NCBI RefSeq assembly: GCF_044326205.1
Contig: NZ_JBIRCY010000018.1
Location: 58,550 to 122,549 of the forward strand
Direction of reading: 5' to 3'
Source of the DNA: Kumtagia sp044326205
Lineage (GTDB): Bacteria > Pseudomonadota > Alphaproteobacteria > Rhizobiales > Rhizobiaceae
DNA: 64,000 bases
Shown here one piece after another: positions 7,310 through 15,837 of this stretch. Numbering within the stretch: the stretch's first letter is position 1; each line of letters opens with the position of its first letter. Under the pieces are notes generated by a model, which saw only the letters and a list, made by a program, of their open reading frames with translations, was not told the DNA's origin and made no database searches. The position numbers and the translations under genes were made by a program.

Positions 7310-8206
7310 TCAGAACGACCAGTTGCGGGCCTTGGAGATGACGAAGTCGCGGAACGCATGCAGCTTCGCCTGGTTCTTCATCGCGTCGGGATAGCAGAAA
7401 TAGGTGTCGAAGGACGGCACCTCGGTTTCCGGCAGGAGCTGCACGAAGCCGGAATCCTTGTCGACGAGATAGTCGGGCAGCATGGCGATGCCGGCGCCGC
7501 GCTGTACGGCGCGCTTGATCGAGATGATGTCGTTGATCTGCAGCGTGGCGACGCGCTGGCCACCCTCGAAGTCGCCGACCGTCTCCAGCCAGTTGAGTTC
7601 GCTGAGATGGGTCGGCACCGGCAGGCCGAAAGTGACGATGCGATGGTTCTTGAGATCTGCGATGGAACCCGGCTTGCCGTGCTTGTTGACGTAGGCCGGC
7701 GCGGCGAACAGGTGGAAATGCACGGTGAACAGCCGCCGCTGGATCAGGTCGGGCTGCTGCGGCTGGCGCAGGCGGATCGCGCAGTCGGCCTGCCGCATGG
7801 TGAGGTCGAGTTCCTCGTTGGCGAGGATGAGCTGCAACTGGATGTCTGGATAAAGGTCGAGGAATTCCGGGATGCGCTCTGTCAGCCAGCCGGCCCCGAG
7901 ACCCACGGTAGTCGTCACGCGCAAGATTCCGGACGGCCGGTCCTTGGCCTCGGTCAGGCGCGTCCGCACACTTTCCAGCTTCATCAGCACATCGTGGGCG
8001 GTGCGGTAGAGCAGTTCGCCCTGCTCGGTCAGCACCAACCCGCGCGCGTGGCGATGAAACAGCGGCACGCCGACATCGTGCTCAAGCGCGCTGACCTGCC
8101 GCGAGATGGCCGATTGCGACAGCCGCAGCGTCTCGGCCGCATGGGTGAACGACCCGGCCTCCGCCGCGGCATGGAACACGCGCAGCTTGTCCCAGTCCAA
8201 TGACAT
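7310..8206 (-). CDS. lsrB: LysR-family regulator of the LsrB/VtlR type
   Basis: A 298-residue LysR protein with an N-terminal winged helix-turn-helix (AAAEAGSFTHAAETLRLSQS) and a substrate-binding domain ending SFDTYFCYPD...FRDFVISKARNWSF. The MSLDWDKLRVFHAAAEAGSF start and the tail closely resemble rhizobial LsrB / Brucella-Agrobacterium VtlR, which control LPS, oxidative-stress and small-RNA genes and lie beside trxB, as here. The ATG at 8206 is preferred over one eight codons upstream because AGGGGA sits six bases before it. The segment SIKRAVQRGAGIAML lacks cysteines that I recall in Sinorhizobium LsrB. The symbol is based on similarity and synteny. Confidence 0.85.
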   Translation of the reverse strand: MSLDWDKLRVFHAAAEAGSFTHAAETLRLSQSAISRQVSALEHDVGVPLFHRHARGLVLTEQGELLYRTAHDVLMKLESVRTRLTEAKDRPSGILRVTTTVGLGAGWLTERIPEFLDLYPDIQLQLILANEELDLTMRQADCAIRLRQPQQPDLIQRRLFTVHFHLFAAPAYVNKHGKPGSIADLKNHRIVTFGLPVPTHLSELNWLETVGDFEGGQRVATLQINDIISIKRAVQRGAGIAMLPDYLVDKDSGFVQLLPETEVPSFDTYFCYPDAMKNQAKLHAFRDFVISKARNWSF

Positions 8207-8384
8207 TGTATTCCCCTGCTCCGCCGACATTGGACTGCCGGTCTAAAATCAATCAATATTCACGCACTTGCGGCCCTGCAATGGGCTTTCGGCGCTCCCG
8301 CTACTATACGGCACCGTGCCCAGAACGGTTTTTCGAACTCGTCATGCATCTTGCCGCAGCCTCCCGGCTTCGGCAGACTGCGGT

Positions 8385-9359
8385 CTACTCCGCGGCCTCG
8401 CGGAGTTCCTCGATACTCGCGATGTATTTTTCCGCGTCCAGCGCCGCCATGCAGCCCAAGCCGGCCGCGGTCACCGCCTGGCGGTAGACATCGTCGGCGA
8501 CGTCGCCCGCCGCGAACACGCCCGGGACGTCCGTGTTGGTGGTGCCCGGCGCCGTCCACAGATAGCCGTTGGGCTTTTGCTTCAGCTTGCCGACGAACAG
8601 CTCGGTCGCCGGCGCATGGCCGATGGCGACGAAAATGCCGTCGACCGGCAGATGCGACACCTGGCCGGTGACGACATTGCGCAGCTTCAGCCCATCCGCC
8701 GTCGGTGGCAGCGGCGCCTTGCCCGGCCGGCCGGTGATCTCATCGACAACCGTATCCCAGATGACGCGCACGTTTTCCTTCTTCGCCAGCCGCTCGCGCA
8801 GGATGCGCTCGGCGCGAAAATCGTTGCGGCGATGGATCACGGTCACGGATTTCGCGAGATGCGACAGATAGAGCGCTTCCTCGACCGCCGAATTACCGCC
8901 GCCGATCACCGCCACATCCTTGCCGCGATAGAAAAAGCCGTCGCAGGTCGCGCAAGCGGAAACGCCGAAACCCTTGTAGGTATCCTCGGTCGGGATACCC
9001 AGCCATTTGGCCTGCGCGCCGGTGGCGATGATCAGCGCGTCGCAGGTGAAGGTGAGGCCGGCGTCGGTCTTGACACGGAAGGGGCGGACATCGAGATCGA
9101 CCTCGGTGACGATGTCATTGACGATCTCGGTGCCGACATGCTCGGCCTGCTTCAGCATCTCGCCCATCAGCCAGGGACCCTGGATCGGCTCGGCGAAGCC
9201 CGGATAGTTTTCGACGTCGGTGGTGATGGTGAGCTGGCCGCCCTGCTGCAGGCCGGCGATCAGCACGGGCTTCAGCATGGCGCGCGCCGCGTAGATCGCC
9301 GCCGTATAGCCGGCGGGGCCTGAGCCGATGATGAGGACGGGCGCGTGTTTCGCGGTCAT
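8385..9359 (-). CDS. trxB: Thioredoxin-disulfide reductase TrxB
   Basis: TrxB transfers electrons from NADPH through FAD and a redox-active disulfide to thioredoxin in the cytoplasm. The 324-residue product has the FAD-binding GSGPAGYTAAIYAAR (12-26), the redox motif CATC (Cys136, Cys139), the NADPH-binding GGGNSAVEEA and the C-terminal FAD motif TDVPGVFAAGDVAD. Length is normal. The upstream GAAGGCTGTTC gives a fair ribosome-binding site. It is upstream of, and parallel to, the LsrB-type regulator gene, the arrangement seen across rhizobia, and divergent from the Lrp gene. Confidence 0.97.
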   Translation of the reverse strand: MTAKHAPVLIIGSGPAGYTAAIYAARAMLKPVLIAGLQQGGQLTITTDVENYPGFAEPIQGPWLMGEMLKQAEHVGTEIVNDIVTEVDLDVRPFRVKTDAGLTFTCDALIIATGAQAKWLGIPTEDTYKGFGVSACATCDGFFYRGKDVAVIGGGNSAVEEALYLSHLAKSVTVIHRRNDFRAERILRERLAKKENVRVIWDTVVDEITGRPGKAPLPPTADGLKLRNVVTGQVSHLPVDGIFVAIGHAPATELFVGKLKQKPNGYLWTAPGTTNTDVPGVFAAGDVADDVYRQAVTAAGLGCMAALDAEKYIASIEELREAAE

Positions 9360-9598
9360 GAACAGCCTTCTTTCGAGAATCCCTATACCGCTTATGGCAT
9401 TCGTATGAAGCGCGGTGAAAAGACGCTGCTAATCTAGGTGTTGGCGGCCGGTGCAGCAAGGCGGCGGCGACGGCCGTCCCCGGAAAGCTTACGCTCTCCA
9501 ACAAATGACGATTCGCGGCTAAATGCGAGGGTCAGGGCCTGACGCGGCCGCATTCTTTGGTTTATGCACGCGGATCACGGCCTAAAACGGGACATGGC

Positions 9599-10075
9599 AT
9601 GCCAATCAGGGCGGAACTCGACGCGATCGACTGGAAGATCCTGCGGGAATTGCAGGATGACGGCCGCATGACCAATGTCGAGCTGTCGCGGCGTGTGGGC
9701 ATTTCGGCGCCGCCCTGCCTGCGGCGTGTGCGAAGGCTGGAGGAGGCCGGCATCATCCGCGGCTACCGCGCGCTGCTCAACGGCCCGTCGCTCGGCATGG
9801 ATGTCGTCGCCTTCTGCCTCGTCGGGCTGAAACACCAGTCGGACAGCGATCTCAAAGCTTTCGCCGAAAAGACCCGGGGGTGGCCGATCGTGCGCGACGC
9901 CTGGATGGTTTCCGGCGAATCCGATTTCATGCTGCACTGCGTCGCCAGCGACCTCGCGACCTTCCAGACCTTCGTCATAGAAGAGCTGACCTCCTCACCC
10001 AATGTCGACACGGTGCGCACCGCGCTGACCATCCGCCAGGTCAAGGATGAGGGAATGGTGGCGATTTCGTCATGA
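9599..10075 (+). CDS. Lrp/AsnC-family transcriptional regulator
   Basis: A 158-residue regulator. It has an N-terminal helix-turn-helix (LDAIDWKILRELQDDGRMTN, VELSRRVGISAPPCLRRVRRLEEAGII) followed by a RAM/AsnC ligand-binding domain (VVAFCLVGLKHQSD... SGESDFMLHCVASDL). The start at 9599 (MPIRAELD) matches the usual family N-terminus. It is coupled to the next gene by a 4-bp ATGA overlap. In sinorhizobia a related lrp gene lies at the end of the lpsBEDC cluster beside trxB, so this gene marks the edge of the LPS-core locus. The ligand is unknown. Confidence 0.92.
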   Translation: MPIRAELDAIDWKILRELQDDGRMTNVELSRRVGISAPPCLRRVRRLEEAGIIRGYRALLNGPSLGMDVVAFCLVGLKHQSDSDLKAFAEKTRGWPIVRDAWMVSGESDFMLHCVASDLATFQTFVIEELTSSPNVDTVRTALTIRQVKDEGMVAISS

Positions 10076-10848
10076 AGGCCTACGTCATCAATCTCGACCG
10101 CGATCGCGAGCGCATGGCGCATATGGAGCGGCAGGGAAAGCAGTTCGGGATCGACTGGACCCGGATTTCGGCAGCCGACAAGCTTGAGCCTGGGATTGCC
10201 GCGCGGGCCGCGCGCGAACGCCCAGGACTTCTCGGATTCGTCATCTCCGCCGGCGCCATCGGCTGTTTCGAAAGCCACCGGAAAATCTGGAAACTGATCG
10301 TCGATTCGGGTGACAGCCATGGTGCAGTCTTCGAGGACGATGCCGTCTGCTCGGCGGCCTTGCCTGAATTCCTGGCGACGGCGGAATGGATTCCGCAGGA
10401 CTGCGACATCGTGAAGCTCGAAACCTTCGGCCGGACCACGATCGGCGCGAAGCCGGCTCGCGTCTTCGCGGGCCGCAGGATCGTACGGCTCCATGGCCGG
10501 CATCTGGGCTCAAGCGGCTACATCATCTCGCGCCATGCGGCGGAACGGCTGCTGGCGCTGTCCGAGGATTTCGCCGACCCGGTCGACGAGTTCCTCTTCA
10601 ATGCCCAGTCCCTGCACTTTCCCCGGCTGACGCTTTACCAGCTCGACCCGGCGCCATGCATCCAGGGCTCGCATCTCGGGCTGGACGAAAATGCCGCCTA
10701 TATGAAAAGCAGCAACGACCCGAACAAGAAGCCGCGGAAAGCCCAATACACGTTCCGCAAATACGCGACGCGCAAGCTATCCCGGCTGATCGAGAAGCTG
10801 TCCATCGTCGCGGGCCGCCTGGAAAGGCGGAAGATCGATTTCAGGTAA
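10072..10848 (+). CDS. Glycosyltransferase family 25 protein (LPS core)
   Basis: A 258-residue GT25 enzyme: AYVINLDRDRERMAHMERQ at the N-terminus, SAGAIGCFESHRKIWKLIVD, the metal-binding acidic motif VFEDDA, and GSSGYIISRHAAERLLAL. GT25 proteins add galactose, glucose or related sugars to LPS/LOS core in the cytoplasm before flipping. It overlaps the Lrp gene start-to-stop and its 3' end overlaps the convergent GT25 gene by eight bases. The donor sugar is not predictable. It is the only LPS glycosyltransferase here transcribed with lrp. Confidence 0.9.
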   Translation: MKAYVINLDRDRERMAHMERQGKQFGIDWTRISAADKLEPGIAARAARERPGLLGFVISAGAIGCFESHRKIWKLIVDSGDSHGAVFEDDAVCSAALPEFLATAEWIPQDCDIVKLETFGRTTIGAKPARVFAGRRIVRLHGRHLGSSGYIISRHAAERLLALSEDFADPVDEFLFNAQSLHFPRLTLYQLDPAPCIQGSHLGLDENAAYMKSSNDPNKKPRKAQYTFRKYATRKLSRLIEKLSIVAGRLERRKIDFR

Positions 10849-11638
10849 AGCGGACAAACACCCACTTCTTGTCCGACGCCATGTTGGACAAGAACCGGGC
10901 GACGTGACCGCCGAATTGAACGAACGGGCGCTTGATCTCGCGCCATAGCTTGCCGGTTCCCTTGAGCTTTTCCCCGGTCCGCTCATCGTGCAGATCGCTG
11001 CCGAGGCCGATGATCATCGACGGCTCCTTGACGACGAAATCCTGGACGCAAACCGCCGGCAGCAACTGGTAGATGGCAAGCGACGCGGCCGAGGGCAGGT
11101 CCAGGTTGAAGACGAACTGGTCGGCCGGGCTTGGAAAGGTTTTGCTCATGGCAAGCAACTTTTCCGCGCCCTTGCGCGTGACGATATAGCCTCCGGCGCC
11201 GGCGTGCTTGCTTCTCAGGCGATGCAGCGCCCGGCCATTGACTGACCCTGCGGCTGCCTTGTCGACGCGCGCGTATTGGAGTTTGGTCTCGATCTTGACG
11301 ACATCGGCCTCAGAGGGAACCCAGGCGCCGTCGCGCAGAAAGGTCGCGGCATCGGCCCCGACATGGAGATCATCCTCGAATATCGCGGCGCAAGGAAGGT
11401 CTTCGTCGACAATGCGCCGCCAGCATTCGCGATGGCTGAGGAAACACGCCGTCTCGCCCGGCCGCAGCGGGCGCGAACCGGCGTCCACGCTTTGCCAGCG
11501 CCGTATCTCCTCTTGCGAAAGCCGCTGTCCGTCCACCGCGCTGACGCGGTTGAACCGCAGTCCGAGCCCGTCGAACAGCAATTCCATGCGCCTCAGGCGC
11601 TCGGGTTGCCGATCGAGATTGATGACAAACAGCTTCAT
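10841..11638 (-). CDS. Glycosyltransferase family 25 protein (LPS core)
   Basis: A 265-residue GT25 enzyme with KLFVINLDRQPERLRRMELL, GETACFLSHRECWRRIVDED, the IFEDDL acidic motif and GAGGYIVTRKGAEKLLAM. It is the last gene of a five-gene minus-strand LPS-core run (LpsB, GT25, GT29-like, GT8-like, this one), 75 bp after the GT8-like gene. The roughly 45-residue basic tail after the catalytic domain may mediate membrane contact. It is clearly paralogous to the two other GT25 genes in the locus, and each probably adds a different core sugar. Confidence 0.9.
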   Translation of the reverse strand: MKLFVINLDRQPERLRRMELLFDGLGLRFNRVSAVDGQRLSQEEIRRWQSVDAGSRPLRPGETACFLSHRECWRRIVDEDLPCAAIFEDDLHVGADAATFLRDGAWVPSEADVVKIETKLQYARVDKAAAGSVNGRALHRLRSKHAGAGGYIVTRKGAEKLLAMSKTFPSPADQFVFNLDLPSAASLAIYQLLPAVCVQDFVVKEPSMIIGLGSDLHDERTGEKLKGTGKLWREIKRPFVQFGGHVARFLSNMASDKKWVFVRFT

Positions 11639-11713
11639 TCGACGGCCTTTGCGGGACGGAGACTAATCGTCGGCGGCGCGGCCACTGGCCGATCGATGGC
11701 GTTGCGTCCGGCC

Positions 11714-12415
11714 TCAGATCGGTTTCCAGTCGGGATCGACCTTGGACGCTTCGGCGCGCCAGAGATCGCCATAGTCGACGTTCTGCCAGTCCTTGAACCA
11801 CGGACCGCCATTGGTGAAATGAACGGCGGCCGGCGTGCCGGTGGCAGGCTTCTCGCTCCAGCCCTCCAGCCAGTTCCATCGTTCCGGCAGGGCCCCGATT
11901 TCGTCGTCGGCGGCCCATTGCATGCGATGCAGATAGGCGCCCGTCTGGCTGTTGATCACCTCCGGCGTCAGCGTCTTCACGGAAGGATGCCCGCAGTTGA
12001 AGAGCATGAAGGACGACCAGTTCTTGCGCGGATAATTGGTCTGCACCTTGCCGTCCATCTTGACCGTCGCCTTCGGCGTGTAGTCGTGCTTCACGCAGAG
12101 CACCGCCTTCGAGGGATCCAGATATTCGGTCAGCTTGGCGATGTCGTCGAGGAACAGGAAATCGCAGTCGCAGAACAGCGCCCAGCCCTTGTAGCCGGCG
12201 AGCCATGGCGTGAAGAAGCGCGAATAGGTGAATTCGGTGGAGGCCAGCGGGTCGACTTCGCGTGTATAGGCGCCCTTCTCCACCAGTTCCTGGAGCTTGA
12301 TGGCGTGAACCGCGACGGGGATGCTCGCCCGTTCAAGCAGCGTCTTTTCCGCCACGTCATAGGCGATCGGCTCGCGGGAATCCCAGCCGATGTAGATGTC
12401 GAACTTGTTTTCCAA
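11714..12415 (-). CDS. GT8-like glycosyltransferase
   Basis: A 233-residue cytoplasmic GT-A-fold enzyme. It begins MENKFDIYIGWDSREPIAYDV, has the DxD-type metal/nucleotide-sugar motif in ALFCDCDFLFLDD, and includes NWSSFMLFNCGHP and AAVHFTNGGPWF, all patterns of GT8-related proteins. A TTG start at 12415 is proposed: it has AAGGA eight bases upstream and begins four bases after the previous stop, whereas the first ATG would overlap that gene by 65 bases. It lies in the LPS-core operon, so it likely transfers a hexose to the core. Sugar specificity is unknown. Confidence 0.82.
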   Translation of the reverse strand: MENKFDIYIGWDSREPIAYDVAEKTLLERASIPVAVHAIKLQELVEKGAYTREVDPLASTEFTYSRFFTPWLAGYKGWALFCDCDFLFLDDIAKLTEYLDPSKAVLCVKHDYTPKATVKMDGKVQTNYPRKNWSSFMLFNCGHPSVKTLTPEVINSQTGAYLHRMQWAADDEIGALPERWNWLEGWSEKPATGTPAAVHFTNGGPWFKDWQNVDYGDLWRAEASKVDPDWKPI

Positions 12416-12419
12416 GGTG

Positions 12420-13094
12420 CTAGTCCTTCGCCGCCTGTTTGCGCTTGTATTTGGGCTTCTGGTCGTCGCCCGCCGGCCAGACATGGATATTGCGTTCCGC
12501 GACCTTGCGTTCGAGCCACGACCGCTCGTCCGCCCAGGCGTGCTTTTGCCAGCCCTGCCAGCTGAAGCCTGCTATCTCTACATCCCATTGGTCGGCCGGG
12601 CATTGCTCCAGCGCAAAGCGGATCCCGAAATATCCGGTACTCGGATAAATGCGCCGCTCGACCAGCGTCGACGGCTCCAGCCCGAGTTCCCGGCACCCGG
12701 CCTCATAGTCGGTGACCGGCAGTATCGCCACCATCTTGCCGGCGGCTCCGAACAGGTTGATCGAAGCCCAGGTCCACTCGGTCCGCCTGCCCTTTATGCG
12801 CGCCCACAGGCTGGCCTTCGGGGCGTATTTCTCGATCGAGATCGGATGCGAAGCCAGGACGACCAGGTCGGCCGCCTGCACGATCGGCGACCCGGGGTAA
12901 TCCGGATTGTCCAGCCGGCGCTTCATCGGCTTGCCCGTATTGCAGACGAAAAGCCAGGTGGTCTTCACTCCGCTCATCCCGATCGAGGCTTTCGGCTCGT
13001 TGAAACGCATGACGGCGTCGCAGGCATCGACCCGTTCCGACATGTCCTCCAGCAAAACGCCGTTGCCGACGATGAACAGTTTCTTTTTCGCCAT
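12420..13094 (-). CDS. GT29-like (sialyltransferase-fold) protein
   Basis: The 224-residue product opens KKLFIVGNGVLLED, followed by DACDAVMRFNEPKASIGMSG and GVKTTWLFVCNTGKP, which resembles the large sialyl motif of GT29 (VGNG...D..V.R.N). The later segment YPSTGYFGIRFALEQC resembles the small motif (P-S/T-TG). Bacterial relatives are often labelled only hypothetical. Its place inside the LPS-core operon suggests it transfers an acidic sugar (sialic, Kdo or similar) to the core, which is inference. The tail KPKYKRKQAAKD is very basic. Confidence 0.7.
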   Translation of the reverse strand: MAKKKLFIVGNGVLLEDMSERVDACDAVMRFNEPKASIGMSGVKTTWLFVCNTGKPMKRRLDNPDYPGSPIVQAADLVVLASHPISIEKYAPKASLWARIKGRRTEWTWASINLFGAAGKMVAILPVTDYEAGCRELGLEPSTLVERRIYPSTGYFGIRFALEQCPADQWDVEIAGFSWQGWQKHAWADERSWLERKVAERNIHVWPAGDDQKPKYKRKQAAKD

Positions 13095-13237
13095 CAGGCT
13101 CTCCAGGCGCCTGCCGCCCGCCGGGCGGCTGCGCTGTCTAAAACATTGTGCCGCCCGACCGCAAACCGAATCTCTGCCGGCTCAGCAAGGGCGACGGATC
13201 GGAAGGCTGGAATTTTCGGCATTCGACGCACCTGGCG

Positions 13238-13969
13238 TCAGCGCCTGCCGATTGCCGCGACGCGCAAGGCCAGCCGGTACCATGCCCGCTTGACCTCGCG
13301 CGACAGCACCTCGCCCAGCGGCTTCGATTTTTTCTGCACGATGGTGCCGCCGAGCAGGTGCCCGATCTGCCGGACCGCCGGCGGCCGCACGGCCAGGATG
13401 CGGACTTTCGCCCGCCAGCGCATCTGGATCGTCGTGTCGACCGGCCGGTCGAATGTCTCGGTCATCTTCAAAAGCTCGGCCGCCGCCTGCCGGCCGACAA
13501 GCTGCATCTGCATGCCGAGGCCGACATGCGCCGGCTCGACCAGCGTCGCCTCGCCGGCTTTGGCGACCTCCGCGCCGCTATCCGTATGGCTGCGATAGGG
13601 AAAACGGATGTAGTCGCCGGCCCGGACCGTCTTCATGGCCAGCGCCAGTGCCGCCTCGAACGAGCCGTCGACCGGCTCGACATCGTCCTCGACGATCAGC
13701 CCGGCATCGAGCCCTCGGTCGACGATCGCCTGCCAGGCCTTGCGATGCGACAAGAAACAGCCGACCTCCGCCTTGCGCAGCGCGAACGGATAGCGCGGAC
13801 CATAAAGATGGCGGCGATAGACCGCTTCGATCTCGTCGTCCCCCAGCGCCATCCCGTCGACCGCGTCGACGACATTGACCGGCAGCGGCAGCGTGGCCGT
13901 TAGCCGGTCGACCTGGGGCCTGCGCGCCTCGGCGCGGCCGAGATGGATGATGAATGCTTCGGCTTTCAT
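13238..13969 (-). CDS. Glycosyltransferase family 25 protein (LPS core)
   Basis: A 243-residue GT25 enzyme with AFIIHLGRAEARRPQVDRL, KAEVGCFLSHRKAWQAIVDRG and the acidic motif LIVEDDVEP. It starts four bases before the stop of lpsB (ATGA overlap), so the two are translationally coupled. GT25 members use nucleotide sugars to build the LPS outer core. This copy is the most diverged of the three in the window: the GxGGYI motif of its paralogues is replaced by GLGMQMQLVGRQAAAEL. Its specificity probably differs. Confidence 0.88.
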   Translation of the reverse strand: MKAEAFIIHLGRAEARRPQVDRLTATLPLPVNVVDAVDGMALGDDEIEAVYRRHLYGPRYPFALRKAEVGCFLSHRKAWQAIVDRGLDAGLIVEDDVEPVDGSFEAALALAMKTVRAGDYIRFPYRSHTDSGAEVAKAGEATLVEPAHVGLGMQMQLVGRQAAAELLKMTETFDRPVDTTIQMRWRAKVRILAVRPPAVRQIGHLLGGTIVQKKSKPLGEVLSREVKRAWYRLALRVAAIGRR

Positions 13970-15057
13970 CCGCCGCGCGCCCAGACCGCATCATAGACGT
14001 TCTCGATGCCAGCCGCCTCGCGCTCCAGCCGGAAGCAGGCGCGAGCCTGGACCAGCCCCTCTTCGCCGTGGCGCTTCGCCAGTTCCGGGTCGTCGAGATA
14101 GCGGCGGATCGCGTCGATGAGCGCGGCGCCGTCGCCGCCCGGCACGATCGCGCCGGTCACGCCGTCCTCGACCATCTCGGCATAGGCGCCGGCGTCGCTG
14201 GCGACCACGGCGCAGGCCGACGCCATCGCCTCCAGCGGCGTCAGCCCAAAACCTTCGTTGCGCGACGGCGCCACGTAGAGGGAAACCCTGCGATACCAGA
14301 CTTTTATGTCCGGAACCTCACCAAGGAACAGAATGCGCTTTTCCAGTCCCGCCGCCGAGATACGGCGCTTCAGCGCGTCGGCGAACGAGCGGTGTTCGGG
14401 CGTGACCCGGCCGGTGATCACTGCCGTCCAGTCCGGATGGTCGGGCAGCAACGCGATCATGGCGTCGACGAACAGGTCCGTGCCCTTCTGCGCCCGTACC
14501 CGACCGAAACAGCCGACGGCGTATTTTCCAGGCAGGCCGGAAGCGGAAAATTCGTCTTCCGGCGCCTGCGCCGGATGGAAGGCATCGAGATCGACGCCGT
14601 GCATGACGACCGTATGCTGGACTTCCAGGAAGCCGCCGGAGCGCGCGCTCGTCGCGATGACCGCCTCCATGCGCCGGATCAGCCATTTGGTGAAAGCACG
14701 GTGGTCGCGCTGCGCCGCGGAGGTGAAGACGAGGTGCAGCGGCATGCGCAGCACGTGCTTCAGAACAAGGCCGCCGATCATCTCGACATTGCGGCGCGCA
14801 TGCCAGATGCGCTTGCGCCCCGAGGCCGGCCGCAGCCACAGCGACGAAAGCTGCGCGGCCCGCATCTTCGGCAGCCCGGCGGGCAAGCCAGGTCCGAGCG
14901 TGACGATGCCGATCCGCAACGCCTGCAGCGGGACGAGCTGGATGATCGTGCTGGTCACGCCCGACAGGCGTTTCTTGAAGTTCGGCGCGATCACCTCGAC
15001 CCGCGCCATGTCAGGCGCCGCCGTTCCGTCCGCGGACGGTTGCGAGGAGCCGGACAT
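13966..15057 (-). CDS. lpsB: LPS core mannosyltransferase LpsB (GT4)
   Basis: A 363-residue GT4 enzyme. The N-terminal VEVIAPNFKKRLSGVTSTIIQLVPLQ and KRIWHARRNVEMIGGLVLKHVLR are characteristic of rhizobial LpsB, the glycosyltransferase that adds an early core sugar (mannose in Sinorhizobium) to Kdo-lipid A. The C-terminal donor-binding half has GCFGRVRAQKGTDLFVDAM and the E-x7-E region APSRNEGFGLTPLEAMA. It follows greA by 21 bases and overlaps the next GT25 gene, as in rhizobial lps loci. An internal start at Met17 (15009) is possible, but neither site has a strong Shine-Dalgarno. Confidence 0.92.
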   Translation of the reverse strand: MSGSSQPSADGTAAPDMARVEVIAPNFKKRLSGVTSTIIQLVPLQALRIGIVTLGPGLPAGLPKMRAAQLSSLWLRPASGRKRIWHARRNVEMIGGLVLKHVLRMPLHLVFTSAAQRDHRAFTKWLIRRMEAVIATSARSGGFLEVQHTVVMHGVDLDAFHPAQAPEDEFSASGLPGKYAVGCFGRVRAQKGTDLFVDAMIALLPDHPDWTAVITGRVTPEHRSFADALKRRISAAGLEKRILFLGEVPDIKVWYRRVSLYVAPSRNEGFGLTPLEAMASACAVVASDAGAYAEMVEDGVTGAIVPGGDGAALIDAIRRYLDDPELAKRHGEEGLVQARACFRLEREAAGIENVYDAVWARGG

Positions 15058-15078
15058 TTGGGCTGGTCCCGCGAGCGG

Positions 15079-15552
15079 TCAGACGAAGGAGAGCTTTACG
15101 ATCTCGTAGCCGCGCGGCCCGCCAGGCGCGTTGACCTCGACCGAATCGCCGACAGCCTTGCCGATCAGCGCGCGCGCGATGGGCGACGAGATCGAGATAC
15201 GTCCGGACTTCACGTCCGCTTCCTGGTCGCCGACGATCTGGTAGGTCTTGGTCTCCTCGGTGTCCTCGTCGACGAGTTGAACGGTCGCGCCGAACTTGAT
15301 CGTCGAGCCCGACAGTTTCGAGATGTCGATCACCTCGGCGCGCGCCACGAGGTCTTCCAGTTCGTTGATGCGGCCCTCGTTGAGGCTCTGCGCCTCCTTG
15401 GCGGAGTGATATTCGGCGTTTTCGGAAAGGTCGCCATGGGCGCGCGCCTCCGAAATCGCCTCGATGATACGCTGCCGTTCCTCCTGCTGACGCCAGCGAA
15501 GCTCCTCCTTGAGCGACGTGAACCCACCCGCAGTCATCGGAACCTTGATCAT
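15079..15552 (-). CDS. greA: Transcription elongation factor GreA
   Basis: GreA enters the RNA polymerase secondary channel and triggers cleavage of backtracked RNA. The 157-residue product has the N-terminal coiled-coil with the acidic tip SEARAHGDLSENAEYHSAKE, and the C-terminal FKBP-like domain ending GPRGYEIVKLSFV. Length is normal. The start at 15552 (MIKVPMTAGGF) matches the family. It precedes lpsB on the same strand, a conserved rhizobial arrangement, so read-through into the LPS operon is likely. Confidence 0.97.
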   Translation of the reverse strand: MIKVPMTAGGFTSLKEELRWRQQEERQRIIEAISEARAHGDLSENAEYHSAKEAQSLNEGRINELEDLVARAEVIDISKLSGSTIKFGATVQLVDEDTEETKTYQIVGDQEADVKSGRISISSPIARALIGKAVGDSVEVNAPGGPRGYEIVKLSFV

Positions 15553-15837
15553 TTCAATACGGCCTTTCCGTCCCCGGTCTACGGCCTGCCCCTCCGCCAG
15601 ACGTGGCGGACAAGAGTGCGGGCCAAAAAAAGAAAACGGTCCGCTTTGGTATCGAACCGTTCTCAGCTCATTCCGGCTCAATATAGCAATGTTCGGGCGA
15701 TTTTCACGACAAAAAATGCCTGGCCTCACAGGGCCGCAATTTGTGAGCCGGAAACGCTCACCCACTCGTGAACGAGCCATCACGTGAAATCCGGCGGACA
15801 GGCTTGCGATACGATCGGCCACGCCTAACTCGGTCGT

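Noticed and set aside
9599..15057. Whether the glycosyltransferase cluster is a recently acquired island
   Set aside because: Base composition looks like its surroundings, it has conserved rhizobial flanks on both sides, and no integrase, IS or tRNA is present; only the enzyme set is unusual.
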